Below, in pieces: positions 1 to 11,241 of a stretch of 64,000 nucleotides of DNA. The notes under the pieces are model-generated. The model was not told where the DNA came from. It made no database searches and saw only the letters and a program-made list of their open reading frames with translations. Both the position numbers and the translations under genes were made by a program. How positions within the stretch are numbered: the stretch's first letter is position 1; each line of letters opens with the position of its first letter. Origin of the DNA: Panulirus ornatus (taxonomy: Eukaryota > Arthropoda > Malacostraca > Decapoda > Palinuridae). Where the stretch lies: the NCBI RefSeq assembly GCF_036320965.1, contig NC_092264.1, positions 19,586,585-19,650,584 on the forward strand. Reading direction: 5' to 3'.

Positions 1-540
1 CTCTGTTTAGATGTCAAACTTCTTTTCTTTTGAACAGTTGCCCCATTTATACAAGGAATTGATTCATCATTGTATGGAGTGCTGCTCTCATATTATGGGT
101 GGATCTGGGTCTGCATACTTACTTGACAGAATTGAGGTGAAACCAGTTCACCTTATACACTGTCCCAGGCTAATTTCCAAACTTGACACCCTTGTCTTAC
201 ACCATAGTGTTGCTTCACTTTCCATCTTCTATAGATATTTCTTTGGTTTTTGCTCCTGAGACTGGCTGCTTCTGTGCCCACACCACTGGCTAGACTATGG
301 ATTGTTTTGATACTTGCTTCTTTTGGAACTTTCTACCTTCTCATGTGTTTCCCAACAACTATGACCTGGCACATTTCAAAAGACAGATTTTTCTTTTTCT
401 CAAAAATTTGTAAACACTTTCCCTTGTCTTTTCTTTTTCCATTTCATAATTCTCTCTTTATTTCAACTAGGGCCTGGCCTTGATGTGGACTTTTGTCTGT
501 GACTCGAGCCTTCAACATAGAATAAAACACAAACCTCAAT
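1..540 (+). mobile_element. Jockey-like LINE, 3'-terminal remnant
   Basis: Broken coding sequence matching the C-terminal end of the jockey-like element at 7.2-9.9 kb. Both read through a 'cttttctt(t/c)tga(a)aagttg...tacaaggaattgattcatc' block, a 'tccaaacttgac' block and a 'tatgacctggcacattt' block in the same order. At 9.7 kb the homologous frame reads KLWNSLPFHVFSNNYDLAHF, a typical LINE C-terminal pattern. Here it is split over several frames by stops and indels. The 5' part lies outside the window or is lost. It is a dead insertion. Confidence 0.6.
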
Positions 541-1210
541 AATTTCTATGGTAATCTAGAATGGGAAATAGAATTCAGTATCCAGTAATTAGGGCTTTTG
601 TGTTGGGAGGTTCTGTGAAATTTACAATGAAGGAGTCAAGGGATGGGTACCTTAAGCTTCATTTATAAAGCAAATATTGAGAAAGAGGAAATAATGGATC
701 AATTAAAGATGTTATAAAGCAAAGGAGCTTTAAGATGTGCAGTTATGAAAATATAGATGGCACTCCCACCAGCCAGCATTTGCAAAGTATAAGAGAGCAC
801 AGAATGGGAATGGCAGGATAAGATAGAAAGACCAAAAAGATTTGAAAAGAATTTTGTGGAAAAGGATGATGAAAATCCAAAACTTTCAATAAATCTATTA
901 CCAGATAGTTATCAGTTAAGGAGCAGCTAATCAGGCTGCTGCCCAGGGTAATACTTCCAACCTGACTGAGGAGTGTTGAAGTGATATCCAGAACCATCTT
1001 ACACTCTCCATGTTAGGATTGCTGGTCTTATTTTCTGTCTCATGAAAAGTACTATACACCTACTCAAACCTTGCTAATTTTCATTTTTTCACAAAAGTAC
1101 CCTTAGCACTCCTGTCTGCTCAAACAACTCTATATATTATCATGACAGAGTCCAAGAAATCTATGGCCCCTCATCCCTGGCAACATGGGGTGCTAAAAAT
1201 CTCCAGGTTT
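541..1210. other. Unassigned AT-rich stretch
   Basis: No convincing gene, splice-flanked exon or recognised repeat. Short open frames exist on both strands but show no motif. Part of it may be decayed LINE sequence, which cannot be shown by eye. Confidence 0.4.
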
Positions 1211-1475
1211 CTGCTTGACTCAACTGCCAATAATAGGTAGGGCTCCGGCAGTTGTTGTACTGGCCTCTCCCACAACCTTTCCCTCTCTGTTAGACCTTCC
1301 TCTTTTTCTGTTCACTATACCAACATTCTTGATCTCTCTAGTAACCTCTCTTCTGTTGAACACCATCTATTTAGTATGTCTCCTAATATCTTGCTCCTCT
1401 CTCAGACACAGTTGTCTAATAATATTCTCTCTAGTCCCTTTTTCATATTTATTATTATGTAAATTATACTTGATC
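1211..1475 (+). mobile_element. Jockey-like LINE, endonuclease N-terminus fragment
   Basis: One frame reads FSVHYTNILDLSSNLSSVEHHL followed by LLLLSQTQLS. This resembles the start of the endonuclease domain of invertebrate jockey-clade LINEs (N..DL....V..HL, then LLSETQL, with the catalytic Glu replaced by Gln here). It stops after about 85 codons. It is a fragment, unlinked to the 3' remnant at the start of the window. Family assignment rests on remembered family consensus, not on a search. Confidence 0.5.
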
Positions 1476-1545
1476 ACCATTTCCTGCATGAGCAAGGTAG
1501 TGCCAGGAAACAGACAAAGAACAGCCCATGCACTCATATATATAT
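1476..1545 (-). mobile_element. RTE-type 3' tail fragment
   Basis: On the minus strand this is the '...ctgtttcctggcactaccttgctcatgcaggaaa..' 3' end of a family A relative, followed on the plus side by a short (TA)n. Only the terminal ~70 bp is present. A similar piece lies at 15901-15990, suggesting a subfamily with tail wording 'ccaggaaaca' rather than 'caaggaaaca'. Confidence 0.5.
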
Positions 1546-1550
1546 ATATA

Positions 1551-1600
1551 CGCAGGGAATACGTGGGAAGTATTCTTTCTCCCCTATCCCCAGGGATATA
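1551..1600 (-). mobile_element. Solo 5'-terminal fragment of RTE/short element
   Basis: Minus-strand reading starts with the palindrome TATCCCTGGGGATA and continues 'ggggagaaagaatacttcccacg', the common 5' end of family A and of the short non-autonomous element. It ends after about 50 nt and is bounded by (TA)n on both sides. Confidence 0.65.
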
Positions 1601-1621
1601 TATATATATATATATATATTA

Positions 1622-4600
1622 TTATATTTATTTTATTATACTTTGTCACTGTCTCCCGCGTTTGCGAGGTAGCGCAAGGAAACAGACGAAAGAAATGGCC
1701 CAACCCCCCCCATACACATGTATATACATACGTCCACACACGCAAATATACATACCTACACAGCTTTCCATGGTTTACCCCAGACGCTTCACATGCCTTG
1801 ATTCAATCCACTGACAGCACGTCAACCCCGGTATACCACATCGCTCCAATTCACTCTATTCCTTGCCCTCCTTTCACCCTCCTGCATGTTCAGGCCCCGA
1901 TCACACAAAATCTTTTTCACTCCATCTTTCCACCTCCAATTTGTTCTCCCTCTTCTCCTCGTTCCCTCCACCTCCGACACATATATCCTCTTGGTCAATC
2001 TTTCCTCACTCATTCTCTCCATGTGCCCAAACCACTTCAAAACACCCTCTTCTGCTCTCTCAACCACGCTCTTTTTATTTCCACACATCTCTCTTACCCT
2101 TACGTTACTCACTCGATCAAACCACCTCACACCACACATTGTCCTCAAACATCTCATTTCCAGCACATCCATCCTCCTGCGCACAACTCTATCCATAGCC
2201 CACGCCTCGCAACCATACAACATTGTTGGAACCACTATTCCTTCAAACATACCCATTTTTGCTTTCTGAGATAATGTTCTCGACTTGACTTCCAAACATT
2301 CTTCAAGGCTCCCAGGATTTTCGCCCCCTCCACCACCCTATGATTCACTTCCGCTTCCATGGTTCCATCCGCTGCCAGATCCACTCCCAGATATCTAAAA
2401 CACTTTACTTCCTCCAGTTTTTCTCCATTCAAACTTACCTCCCAATTGACTTGACCCTCAACCCTACTGTACCTAATAACCTTGCTCTTATTCACATTTA
2501 CTCTTAACTTTCTTCTTTCACACACTTTACCAAACTCAGTCACCAGCTTCTGCAGTTTCTCACATGAATCAGCCATCAGCGCTGTATCATCAGCAAACAA
2601 CAACTGACTCACTTCCCAAGCTCTCTCATCCAAAACAGACTTCATACTTGCCCCTCTTTCCAAAACTCTTGCATTCACCTCCCTAACAATCCCATCCATA
2701 AACAAATTAAACAACCATGGAGACATCACACACCCCTGCCGCAAACCTACATTCACTGAGAACCAATCACTTTCCTCTCTTCCTACACGTACACATGCCT
2801 TACATCCTCGATAAAAACTTTTCACTGCTTCTAACAACTTGCTTCCCACACCATATATTCTTAATACCTTCCACAGAGCATCTCTATCAACTCTATCATA
2901 TGCCTTCTCCAGATCCATAAATGCTACATACAAATCCATTTGCTTTTCTAAGTATTTCTCACATACATTCTTCAAAGCAAACACCTGATCCACACATCCT
3001 CTACCACTTCTGAAACCACACTGCTCTTCCCCAATCTGATGCTCTGTACATGCCTTCACCCTCTCAATCAATACCCTCCCATATAATTTACCAGGAATAC
3101 TCAACAAACTTATACCTCTGTAATTTGAGCACTCACTCTTATCCCCTTTGCCTTTGTACAATGGCACTATGCACGCATTCCGCCAATCCTCAGGCACCTC
3201 ACCATGAGTCATACATGCATTAAATAACCTTACCAACCAGTCAACAATACAGTCACCCCCTTTTTTAATAAATTCCACTGCAATACCATCCAAACCCGCT
3301 GCCTTGCCGGCCTTCATCTTCCGCAAAGCTTTCACTACCTCTTCTATGTTTAACAAATCATTTTCCCTAACCCTCTCACTTTGCACACCACCTCGACCAA
3401 AACACCCTATATCTGCCACTCTATCATCAAACACATTCAACAAACCTTCAAAATACTCACTCCATCTCCTTCTCACATCACCACTACTTGTTATCACCTC
3501 CCCATTTGTGCCCTTCACTGAAGTTCCTATTTGCTCCCTTGTCTTACGCACTTTATTTGCCTCCTTCCAGAACATCTTTTTATTCTCCCTAAAATTTAAT
3601 GATACTCTCTCACCCCAACTCTCATTTGCCCTCTTTTTCACCTCTTGCACCTTTCTCTTGACCTCCTGTCTCTTTCTTTTATACATCTCACACTCAATTG
3701 CATTTTTTCCCTGCAAAAATCGTCCAAATGCCTCTCTCTTCTCTTTCACTAATAATCTTACTTCTTCATCCCACCACTCACTACCCTTTCTAATCAACCC
3801 ACCTCCCACTCTTCTCATGCCACAAGCATCTTTTGTGCAATCCATCACTGATTCCCTAAATACATCCCATTCCTCCCCCACTCCCCTTACTTCCATTGTT
3901 CTCACCTTTCTCCATTCTGTACTCAGTCTCTCCTGGTACTTCCTCACACAAGTCTCCTTCCCAAGCTCACTTACTTTCACCACCCTCTTCACCCCAACTT
4001 TCACTCTTCTTTTCTGAAAACCCATACAAATCTTCACCTTAGCCTCCACAAGATAATGATCAGACATCCCTCCAGTTGCACCTCTCAGCACATTAACATC
4101 CAAAAGTCTCTCTTTCGCGCGCCTGTCAATTAACACGTAATCCAATAACGCTTTCTGGCCATCTCTCCTACTTACATACATATACTTATGTATATCTCGC
4201 TTTTTAAACCAGGTATTCCCAATCACCAGTCCTTTTTCAGCACATAAATCTACAAGCTCTTCACCATTTCCATTTACAACACTGAACACCCCATGTACAC
4301 CAATTATTCCCTCAACTGCCACATTACTCACCTTTGCATTCAAATCACCCATCACTATAACCTGGTCTCGTGCATGAAAACCACTAACACACTCATTCAG
4401 CTGCTCCCAAAACACTTGCCTCTCATGATCTTTCTTCTCATGCCCAGGTGCATATGCACCAATAATCACCCATCTCTCTCCATCAACTTTCAGTTTTACC
4501 CGTATTAATCGAGAATTTACTTCCTTACATTCTATCACATACTCCCACAACTCCTGTTCCAGGAGTACTGCTACTCCTTCCCTTGCTCTTGTCCTCTCAC

Positions 4601-4948
4601 TAACCCCTGACTTTACTCCCAAGACATTCCCAAACCACTCTTCCCCTTTACCCTTGAGCTTCGTTTCACTGAAAGCCAAAACATGCAGGTTCCTTTCCTC
4701 AAACATACTACCTATCTCTCCTTTTTTCACATCTTGGTTACATCCACACACATTTAGTCACCCCAGTTTGAGCCTTCAAGGAGGATGAGCACTCCCCGCG
4801 TAACTCCTTCTTCTGTTTCCCATTATAGTAAGTTAAGAATACAAGGAGGGGAGGATTTCTGGCCCCCCACTCCCGTCCCCTCTAGTCGCCTTCTACGACA
4901 CGTGAGGAATGCGTGGGAAGTATTCTTTCACCCCTATCCCCAGGGATA
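1622..4948 (-). mobile_element. RTE-like LINE family A, near-full-length copy 1
   Basis: About 3.3 kb. The 5' end is the palindrome at 4935-4948 and the 3' end is the hairpin and 'gacaaag' motif near 1645, followed by an A/T-rich tail merging with (TA)n. It has a 5' UTR of about 125 bp, one ORF and a short-type 3' UTR of about 190 bp. No separate ORF1 is seen. The 5' end abuts a long (TA)n tract at 4949. The copy carries an in-frame TGA near codon 17 and a frameshift between 2235 and 2295, so it is not intact, but divergence from copy 2 at 17.6-20.9 kb is low, implying fairly recent insertion. Confidence 0.85.
1822..4823 (-). pseudogene. RTE ORF: AP-type endonuclease + reverse transcriptase (broken)
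   Basis: The longest open block (2235-4751, 838 aa) starts MCGCNQD. Going along it: endonuclease with LAFSETKLK (about residue 30), GAYAPG (about 100), GDLNAKVSN (about 135) and the catalytic SDH in SDHYLVEAK (about 232). The reverse transcriptase begins near AGKAAGLDGIAVEF (about 484) and includes YRGISLL, CGFRSGRG, FMDLEKAYDRVD, LRQGCVMSPWLFN and the catalytic LLFADDTAL (about 717). The C-terminal domain (EMRCLRTMCGVRWFDRVSN, KWFGHMERM, GRTNWRWKDGVKK) follows in another frame at 1822-2295 after a frameshift. The candidate upstream ATG at 4823 is followed by a premature TGA at codon ~17. Known role of the family: target-primed reverse transcription. This copy is probably inactive. Confidence 0.85.
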
Positions 4949-4976
4949 ATATATATATATATACTTACATACACAC

Positions 4977-5069
<93 letters not shown>

Positions 5070-5104
5070 TACATACACACATACACACATACATATATAT
5101 ATAC
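4949..5104. repeat. (TA)n / (CA)n microsatellite
   Basis: About 155 bp of TA dinucleotides grading into cacaca/catacata. It directly abuts the 5' palindrome of copy 1. Confidence 0.95.
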
Positions 5105-5233
5105 ATATGAACAATGTAAGAAATAATTTAGAAAACTGAAACTTCTAGTTTGAAATGAAATGAAAAATGAATGTCACATAATGGTTCAACCTCTGGCTAT
5201 GGAAAAGGGAAATGTATAATTTATTTGCACAAA
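5105..5233. repeat. Flank duplicate, partner of 20974-21103
   Basis: About 130 bp of non-element sequence ('atgtaagaaa...aactgaaacttcta...atggttcaacctctggctatgg...') is repeated with only a few differences at 20974-21103. In both places it lies just beyond a microsatellite at the 5' side of a minus-strand family A copy. Either a segmental duplication carried LINE and flank, or this is an unrecognised repeat used twice as a target. Confidence 0.8.
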
Positions 5234-5900
5234 CGTCAATAGTAGTTTTCATCAATTTAACCACTGTATCATACTGCCTGGTCCACTTCTCTCATCATGA
5301 AACAGGAATATTGGCTTATGATGTTTCTCAATTGTCTTCATTACACAAAGTACAACCATATCTTGGATACATGAGGCTAGGTAGTTGGTCATCCGCCATG
5401 ATAAAGCCTTGACAGACCAAAAATTTATCTGGACCTCAACTTTTCCAGTACATTTCTGAAAAACACCTTTTTGCTTTCCATCTCTATCACTTTGAAAAAA
5501 AAAACTCCCTTTGTTCACATTTCAATGAAAGAATAAGCTTCAATGACTAAGCCACATTTTTTTCCAATTTCACTATTTTCTTGTCAGAGCACCATGTATG
5601 AAAACTATCACTCCAGTAACACAACTATAAACATTTACTTCCCCTTTAAAAAAGTTCTGGGGAAGTCTGTCTCGATACACTGCGGTTCACTCTACCACCT
5701 GGCGAGGTTTGTGTCGCAATAGTTCTTGATTCACAAACGTAGTAGCATCACTGGTGGGTGGAAGAACATTCTTGTAACCAAAGCGAGGATCACAGTCCGT
5801 GCAACTCCATTATGATGGTTCATTCTTTTTGAAGCTAGCTGGGGTGGCTTATCTCCACACTTGGGAGTGGAGGCAGCCTCAGGGCATCTTTTTATATATA
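5234..5900. other. Unassigned; GC-richer block at 5661-5885
   Basis: 5234-5660 is ordinary AT-rich sequence. The block 5661-5885 is less AT-rich and on the minus strand has two partly overlapping open stretches. One reads DPRFGYKNVLPPTSDATT and ends in a stop at about 5690. No family was recognised. It could be a decayed coding fragment or chance. Confidence 0.3.
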
Positions 5901-6233
5901 CATGCAGGAGGGTGAAAGGAGGGCAAGGAATAGAGTGAATTGGATCGATGTGGTATACCAGGGTTGACGTGCTGTCAGTGGATTGAATCAGGACATGTGA
6001 AGCGTCTGGGGTAAACCATGGAAAGCTGTGTAGGTAGGTATATTTGCGTGTGTGGACGTGTATGTATTTACATGTGTATGGGGGTGGGTTGGGCCATTTC
6101 TTTCGTCTGTTTCCTTGTGCTACCTCCAAAAGAAGGAACAGAGGGGGCCAGGTGAGGATATTCCGAAGAAGGCCCAGTCCTCTGTTCTTAACGCTACCTC
6201 GCTAATGCGGGAAATGGCGAATAGTTTGAAAAA

Positions 6234-6240
<7 letters not shown>
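5901..6240 (+). mobile_element. Chimera: RTE 3' end joined to short element
   Basis: 5901-6126 is the last ~15 codons of the RTE ORF plus its short-type 3' UTR, ending inside the 3' hairpin at 'gctacctc'. Without a gap, 6127 onward is the second half of the short non-autonomous element ('caaaagaaggaacagag...'), including its palindrome and its own 3' hairpin (6191-6216), then a poly(A) run at 6228 and (TA)n. The junction shows a 2-nt TC microhomology. The whole reads as one transcript-like unit with a single tail. Confidence 0.8.

Positions 6241-6323
<83 letters not shown>
6241..6323. repeat. (TA)n microsatellite
   Basis: TA repeats with one 'ttta' interruption, continuing the A-rich tail of the chimeric element. 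Confidence 0.95.
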
Positions 6324-6326
<3 letters not shown>

Positions 6327-7197
6327 AACACCCATACATGCACATGTAAATACATATACATATCAACATATACACATATACACACACATACACAGATATA
6401 TATATATATATATATAGATACATATATACACATGTACACATTCCCACTTGCTTGCCTTCATCCATTCCTGGCGCTACCCCTTCCCTCAGGAAACAGCATC
6501 GCTACCCCCTGCTTCAGCGAGATAGCGTCAGGAAAACAAACAAAAAAGGCCACAATCTTTCACACTGTCTCTAGCAGTCATGTGCAATGCACCAAAACCA
6601 CAGCTCCCTCTCCATATCCAGGTCCCAGAAACCTTTCCATGGTTTACCCAAGGAGTTCCACATGCTCTGGTTCAGTCCATTGACGGCACATTGACCCTGG
6701 TGTACCACATCGCTCCAATTTACTTCATTCATGCACACCTCTCACCCTCCTGCATGTTCAGGCACTGATCGCTCAAAATCTTTTTTCACCCCATCCTTCC
6801 ACCTCCAATTTGGTCTCCTGCTTCTTTACTTCTCCTTCTTCCCTCCACCTCTGACAAATAAATCCTCTTTGTCAATCTTTCCTTACTCATTCTCTCCATA
6901 TTCCAAACCATTTCAACACATCCTCTTCTGCTCTTTCAACCACACTCTTTTTATTTCCACACATTTCTCTTTTACCCTTTTATCACTTACTCGATGAAAC
7001 CACTTCACACCACTTATTGTCCTCAAACATTTCATTTCCAATACATCCACCCTCCTCCATTTAACCCTATCTATAGCCCATGCCTCGCACCCGTATGATA
7101 TTGTTGGAAATACCATTCCTTCAAACATACCTATTTTTGCTCTCTGAGATAATGTTCTCTCTTTTCACACTTTCTTCATCGTTCCCAGAACCTTAGT
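6324..7197 (-). mobile_element. Old RTE family A subfamily, 5'-truncated
   Basis: Carries the 3' UTR variant with 'cttcagcgagatagcgtcagg' near 6510 and the C-terminal coding domain. A 71-aa open piece at 6913-7128 reads MFEGMVFPTISYGCEAWAIDRV, then VLEMKCLRTISGVKWFHRVSD. The coding sequence is broken. It ends at a poly(C) run (7198-7211). Divergence from copy 1 is clearly higher than between copies 1 and 2. Confidence 0.75.
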
Positions 7198-7224
7198 GCC
7201 CCCCCCCCCCCTTTTTTCATATCC

Positions 7225-9905
7225 AACTGTAATCCCCACTTATGATTCTGGTCCAAAGGTGGCATTTCTTCTTATTCCAATATCAACACACATGTTGCAT
7301 GCCTGAAGGATCTTGAGTCCCCATACTCTGATGTTATATGGTTCAAGGTCTGTCTTCCAATACCACACTTTACCCTCGGTTTTGCCTTTTGTTCTCCTAA
7401 TTCTACAAATTTTATATCTTTCTTTGACGATCTAAATTTTTGCCATGAGATTGTGACATCCTGTCACAAACTAGCAGAGATCCTTTACCTCAGGGATTTC
7501 ATTGTTCACCATAGTGAATGATTGAATTCCTTCCTTATGGATGATGAAGGAATTGAAGCCCTCGTGTTCTCTATCTTCAAGGATTTTTGAAGCAAATTAC
7601 CTCCCACACTACCCATATTCCTGACCATTGTGACTATGCTCTTAATATTCTGGATCTGTTTTTCACCTCTAGTCCATCCCACTCTGAATTCACAATCTTG
7701 CCTCCAATTGGTTCATTCCCATAAATGTATCAGTTCTAGTGGTACCTCCCCCTCCTCCAGCCCCTTCTAAGTTAAGTATGAATACTGGCACCTCAACAAA
7801 GCTGACTGGAATAAATTACATTGCTTCTTTTCTGAATTTCCGTGGGTGAATTACTGTCTCTTGTGTGGTGATTCTACTGACTCTGCCAAACACATAGCAG
7901 AGGTTATTCTTGTGAAAATGGAAGCATTTATCCCCTCTTCCTCCAAGACAGCCTCTTCATTCAACCCACGGTTTAGCCATTCTTGTTCTAAGGCCATTCA
8001 AGCAAGGAATAAGGCATATTGGGCTTGGAAAAACTCTCCCTCCTCAGACTTCCACTCAGCTTTTATCATTGCCCATAATCACCGCAAGCACATCATCCAT
8101 GAGGCAAAGCATTCCCTTATTCAAAGGAAGTGCAATAATCCCTCCTCGTCATCCACTGATAGGTCTTTCTGGTCTTTAGCTAAGGGCATCTCTAACAACT
8201 TCTGTTGCTCAACTTTTCTGTCACTTTCTGTTCTGACAGTACTATATCTGTCTCTGGCATAGACAAAACTAACTCTCTTTGGTTCCTGCTTCTCCTCTAA
8301 TTCCACCTTGGATAACTCTAATGTTCCTTCACTCACTGATGCTCGCCTTACTTATCGTGCGCCCCTCCCCATAATTTCTTTTGGACTGTCCAAACATTGC
8401 TCCTTTCTCTGGACACAAGCAAGGTGCATGGTCCTATGTACTGAAAGAGTGTTCCTCTAAACTTGTACCTATGCTTGCTCATCTTTTCTGTTTATGTTTA
8501 GAAACCAAAACTTTTCCTTCCCCGTGGAAATGTGTATTGATACAACCACTTTATCATCCTATTGCTTTGACATCTACCATTTCTAAAGTCTTTGAATACC
8601 TCCTCACCTCCCATATCCTTTGACTTCTCAAAAACCACTGTCTTCTTGACCACCAATATGGCTTCCATAAGGCGAGATCCACCAGTGATATTCTTTCATA
8701 TCTTACTAATATCTGGTCATCATACCTGAAAGATTTTGGGCATTCAGAGTAGTTGCCCTTGACATATCCAAATCTTTTGACAAGGTGGTGTTGGGGTCTC
8801 ATCTTAGATCTAAGCTACCCTCTTTTAGCCTCTCCCCCTCTTTTTGCTCGTACATATCTAGCTTCCTGCCCAGCCAATCTATCTCTGTGTTGTTGATAGA
8901 TCAGCCTCAACCCTTTTCTCCATCAACAGCAGTGTCTCTAAAGGTTCAGTCCTGTCCCCTACACTTTTTTTCCTGTTTTTCAGCTATTTCCTCTCCTCCA
9001 CAAATCCAATGCACTTGTATGCTGATGACTCCTCCATATCCTTTGATTCTTCACCTTCTTCTCTCACTTGATCTGCATCTCCTTTTGACACAGCCTCCTC
9101 ATTAAACCTAGACTTGGGCAGGATATTGTAGTGAGGTAGAGGAAATCAAGTTTTATGCTTCTAAGATCCAGTTTCTACCCATCTCTCTATTGAAAACTCC
9201 TCACAGCTCTCGTATGTCCTTTGACGGTTCTATAATTCCACCTCTTGACTAAATGAACATACTTGGTATTATTAACATCCACTCTTTCTTAGAAATCCCA
9301 CACTCTGGGAATAGCTAGTTCTATCTTTAAGAAACTGGGTGTGCTGTTTAGATGGAATATCTTTTCTTCTGAAAAGTTGGACTGCGTATATAAAGAATTG
9401 ACTCATCCTTGACTGCTTTCATATCTGGGGGGGTTCTAATTCAGAATCCTTACTTGACAGAGTTGAGATGAAAGTGGTCTGACCTATAAAGTCTCCCAGG
9501 TTAAATTCCAAACTTGACCCTCTTGCCCTACTTTGCAGTGTGGGTTCACTTTCCCTCTTCTATAGGTATTACTTTGGCTTTTGCTCCTGAGATGTGGCTG
9601 CTTGTGTGCCCCCACCACTAGCTAGACCATGCAATACATGATTACTGTGTGGCCATCAGCAACTCATTGGTGAGCCATTTTGATAATTGATTCTTTTCTT
9701 ACATGTCGAAGCTCTGGAATTCTCTACCTTTTCATGTCTTTTCCAATAACTATGACCTGGCACATTTTTAAAGACAGTTTTTCACTTTCTCCAAAATTCA
9801 TAAATGCTTTCCCTTGTCTTTTCTTTTCCCCTTTCATAATTCTCCATATTTCAATTAAGACCTGGCCTTGATGTGGAATTTTGTCTGTGAATGGAGTCTT
9901 CAACA
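7225..9905 (+). mobile_element. Jockey-like LINE, long decayed copy
   Basis: Recognisable blocks in order: end of the endonuclease (sequence around 7640-7730 reading as 'IGSSDH'-like frames), linker 7846-8220 (AFIPSSSKTASSFNPRFSHSCSKAI..., then SFWSLAKGISNNF), RT finger near 8540-8600 (PIALTSTISKVFEYLLTSHIL), 8640-8670 (LLDHQYGFHKARSTSDI), then KLPSFSLSPSFCSYISSFL at 8815-8870, a degraded palm (ADDS, 9020-9036) and a C-terminal LWNSLPFHVFSNNYDLAHF at 9710-9770. Frames change many times and stops are frequent, so it is dead. The 3' portion is homologous to 1-540. Clade assignment is from motif wording only. Confidence 0.7.
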
Positions 9906-11235
9906 TAAACAAAAGGCTAAGAGATTCAAATGGAAGAATTATTGAGGATGAAGTAAAGATATGTGAGGAACTGAATAGCAAATTCAAAAGCGTTTTCGTA
10001 GTGAAAGACACTACAATATAGTCCCAGTACCAATGCCGTGGAATGGGAAGGAGGTTTTAGAGATCATTGAGATATCTAGAGGAGGTATTAAAAAAATACT
10101 AAAAGGACTTGATCTGCACAGGTTTGCGGTCCTAATAAATTTTTTCCTATGCTACAAATGCATGCTGATATACTAGATAGACCACTTGTTTTACTCTTCA
10201 AGATGTCATTGGAGACAAGTAAAGTGCCAAGGAAATGCAAAGGGCAAACATCATTCCTGTTTATCACTTAAAGTTCAACTAAGTGCATAATGTATGAACC
10301 ATAGTATTTACTCAGTAAACATTCCTGTGTATCTGCCACCCTATGCAGATATACTTCACTCATGTGCTTGTCTAAAGCATGGAAATATCCAGCCCACCCT
10401 GATCTTCAACTCTTTTGTGATTAATTAACTAGTTCTATTATGACCTTCCAGTTCTGTGATACCTCAACCATGTATTTTCAGTTGAGTGGCTGCCTGAATT
10501 CAATAAACAGTATTTATTTAATCATTCATTCATTCACTTATTTAATTTTGAACAAATGGAAAGGTTGTGTGGACTCTCTATGTCTGAACTACCAGAAAGC
10601 ATTTGATACCGTGCCACATAGGAGGTTAATTAAGAAGCTGGATCACCAAGCAGGAGTAAGGGAGAAAACTCCAAGGATAGATAGATTATCTCAGTGGGAA
10701 GGAACAAAGAATACATGTCAAAGTTGCCTGTACCAAATGGGCTGAGGTGACTAGTAGAGTGCTACAGGGTTTGGACCATTATTCTCCTTGATCTCTATTA
10801 ATGGCTTGTTTAAAGGTATGGAATCCTTTCTGAATATGTTTGCAGATGATGCAAAGATCATGATGGCAATGAAAAGTGAGGAGGGGGGATTATATAAACT
10901 TACAAGGGGACCTAAACAGACTCCAAAGTTGGTCTGAAATCTGGTTGATGAAATTTAACCCAAGCAAATGTAAAGACATCAGGGCAAAGTGAAGCATGTC
11001 CTCAATAAGATTCTTACTTAGCAGAGTACAATTTTTAGGATTCTGTGTGTGAGGACTTGGGAGTAGACATCATCCCTAATCTGTTGCCAGAGTTCCATTT
11101 TAGGAGAAAAGTTAAGGAGACAAACTTTCTGCTGGCAAACATCAGAATAGCTTTCAAGTATGTGGAAAAGGAAATATTTAGCAAGCTATTCATGCCCTAC
11201 TTAAGGCCACAACACCTAAAGAAGTACATACATAG
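9906..11235 (+). mobile_element. CR1-like LINE remnant
   Basis: 9920-10020 reads RLRDSNGRIIEDEVKICEEL then SKFKSVFV, the segment that precedes the RT in CR1-like elements. 10590-10625 reads YQKAFDTVPHRRLIKKLD (RT motif). Near 10840 there is NMFADDAKIMMAM (catalytic ADD). 11045-11170 reads CEDLGVDIIPNLLPEFHFR..., then NFLLANIRIAFKYVEKEIFSKLF. About 200 bp at 10340-10550 between the RT blocks does not fit and may be an insertion. Frames are broken. Related fragments lie at 38160-38820 and 46861-47065 on the other strand. Confidence 0.75.
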
Positions 11236-11241
11236 TATGGG

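Noticed and set aside
1863..2274. Long plus-strand frames (111-248 aa, Ser/Pro/His-rich) over the RTE 3' half, repeated at many loci.
   Set aside because: They are antisense shadows of the RTE C-terminal domain and appear wherever that domain is present.
2235..4751. A host gene similar to 'craniofacial development protein 2', to which such endonuclease domains are often labelled in automated annotation.
   Set aside because: The reading frame continues into a reverse transcriptase, is present in many copies and is bounded by element termini, so it is retrotransposon coding sequence.
4882..5139. Open frames made of alternating Ile-Tyr or Thr-His.
   Set aside because: Pure translations of the (TA)n/(CA)n microsatellite; the same holds for similar frames at 6.2, 15.1, 17.1, 25.6 and 31.2 kb.
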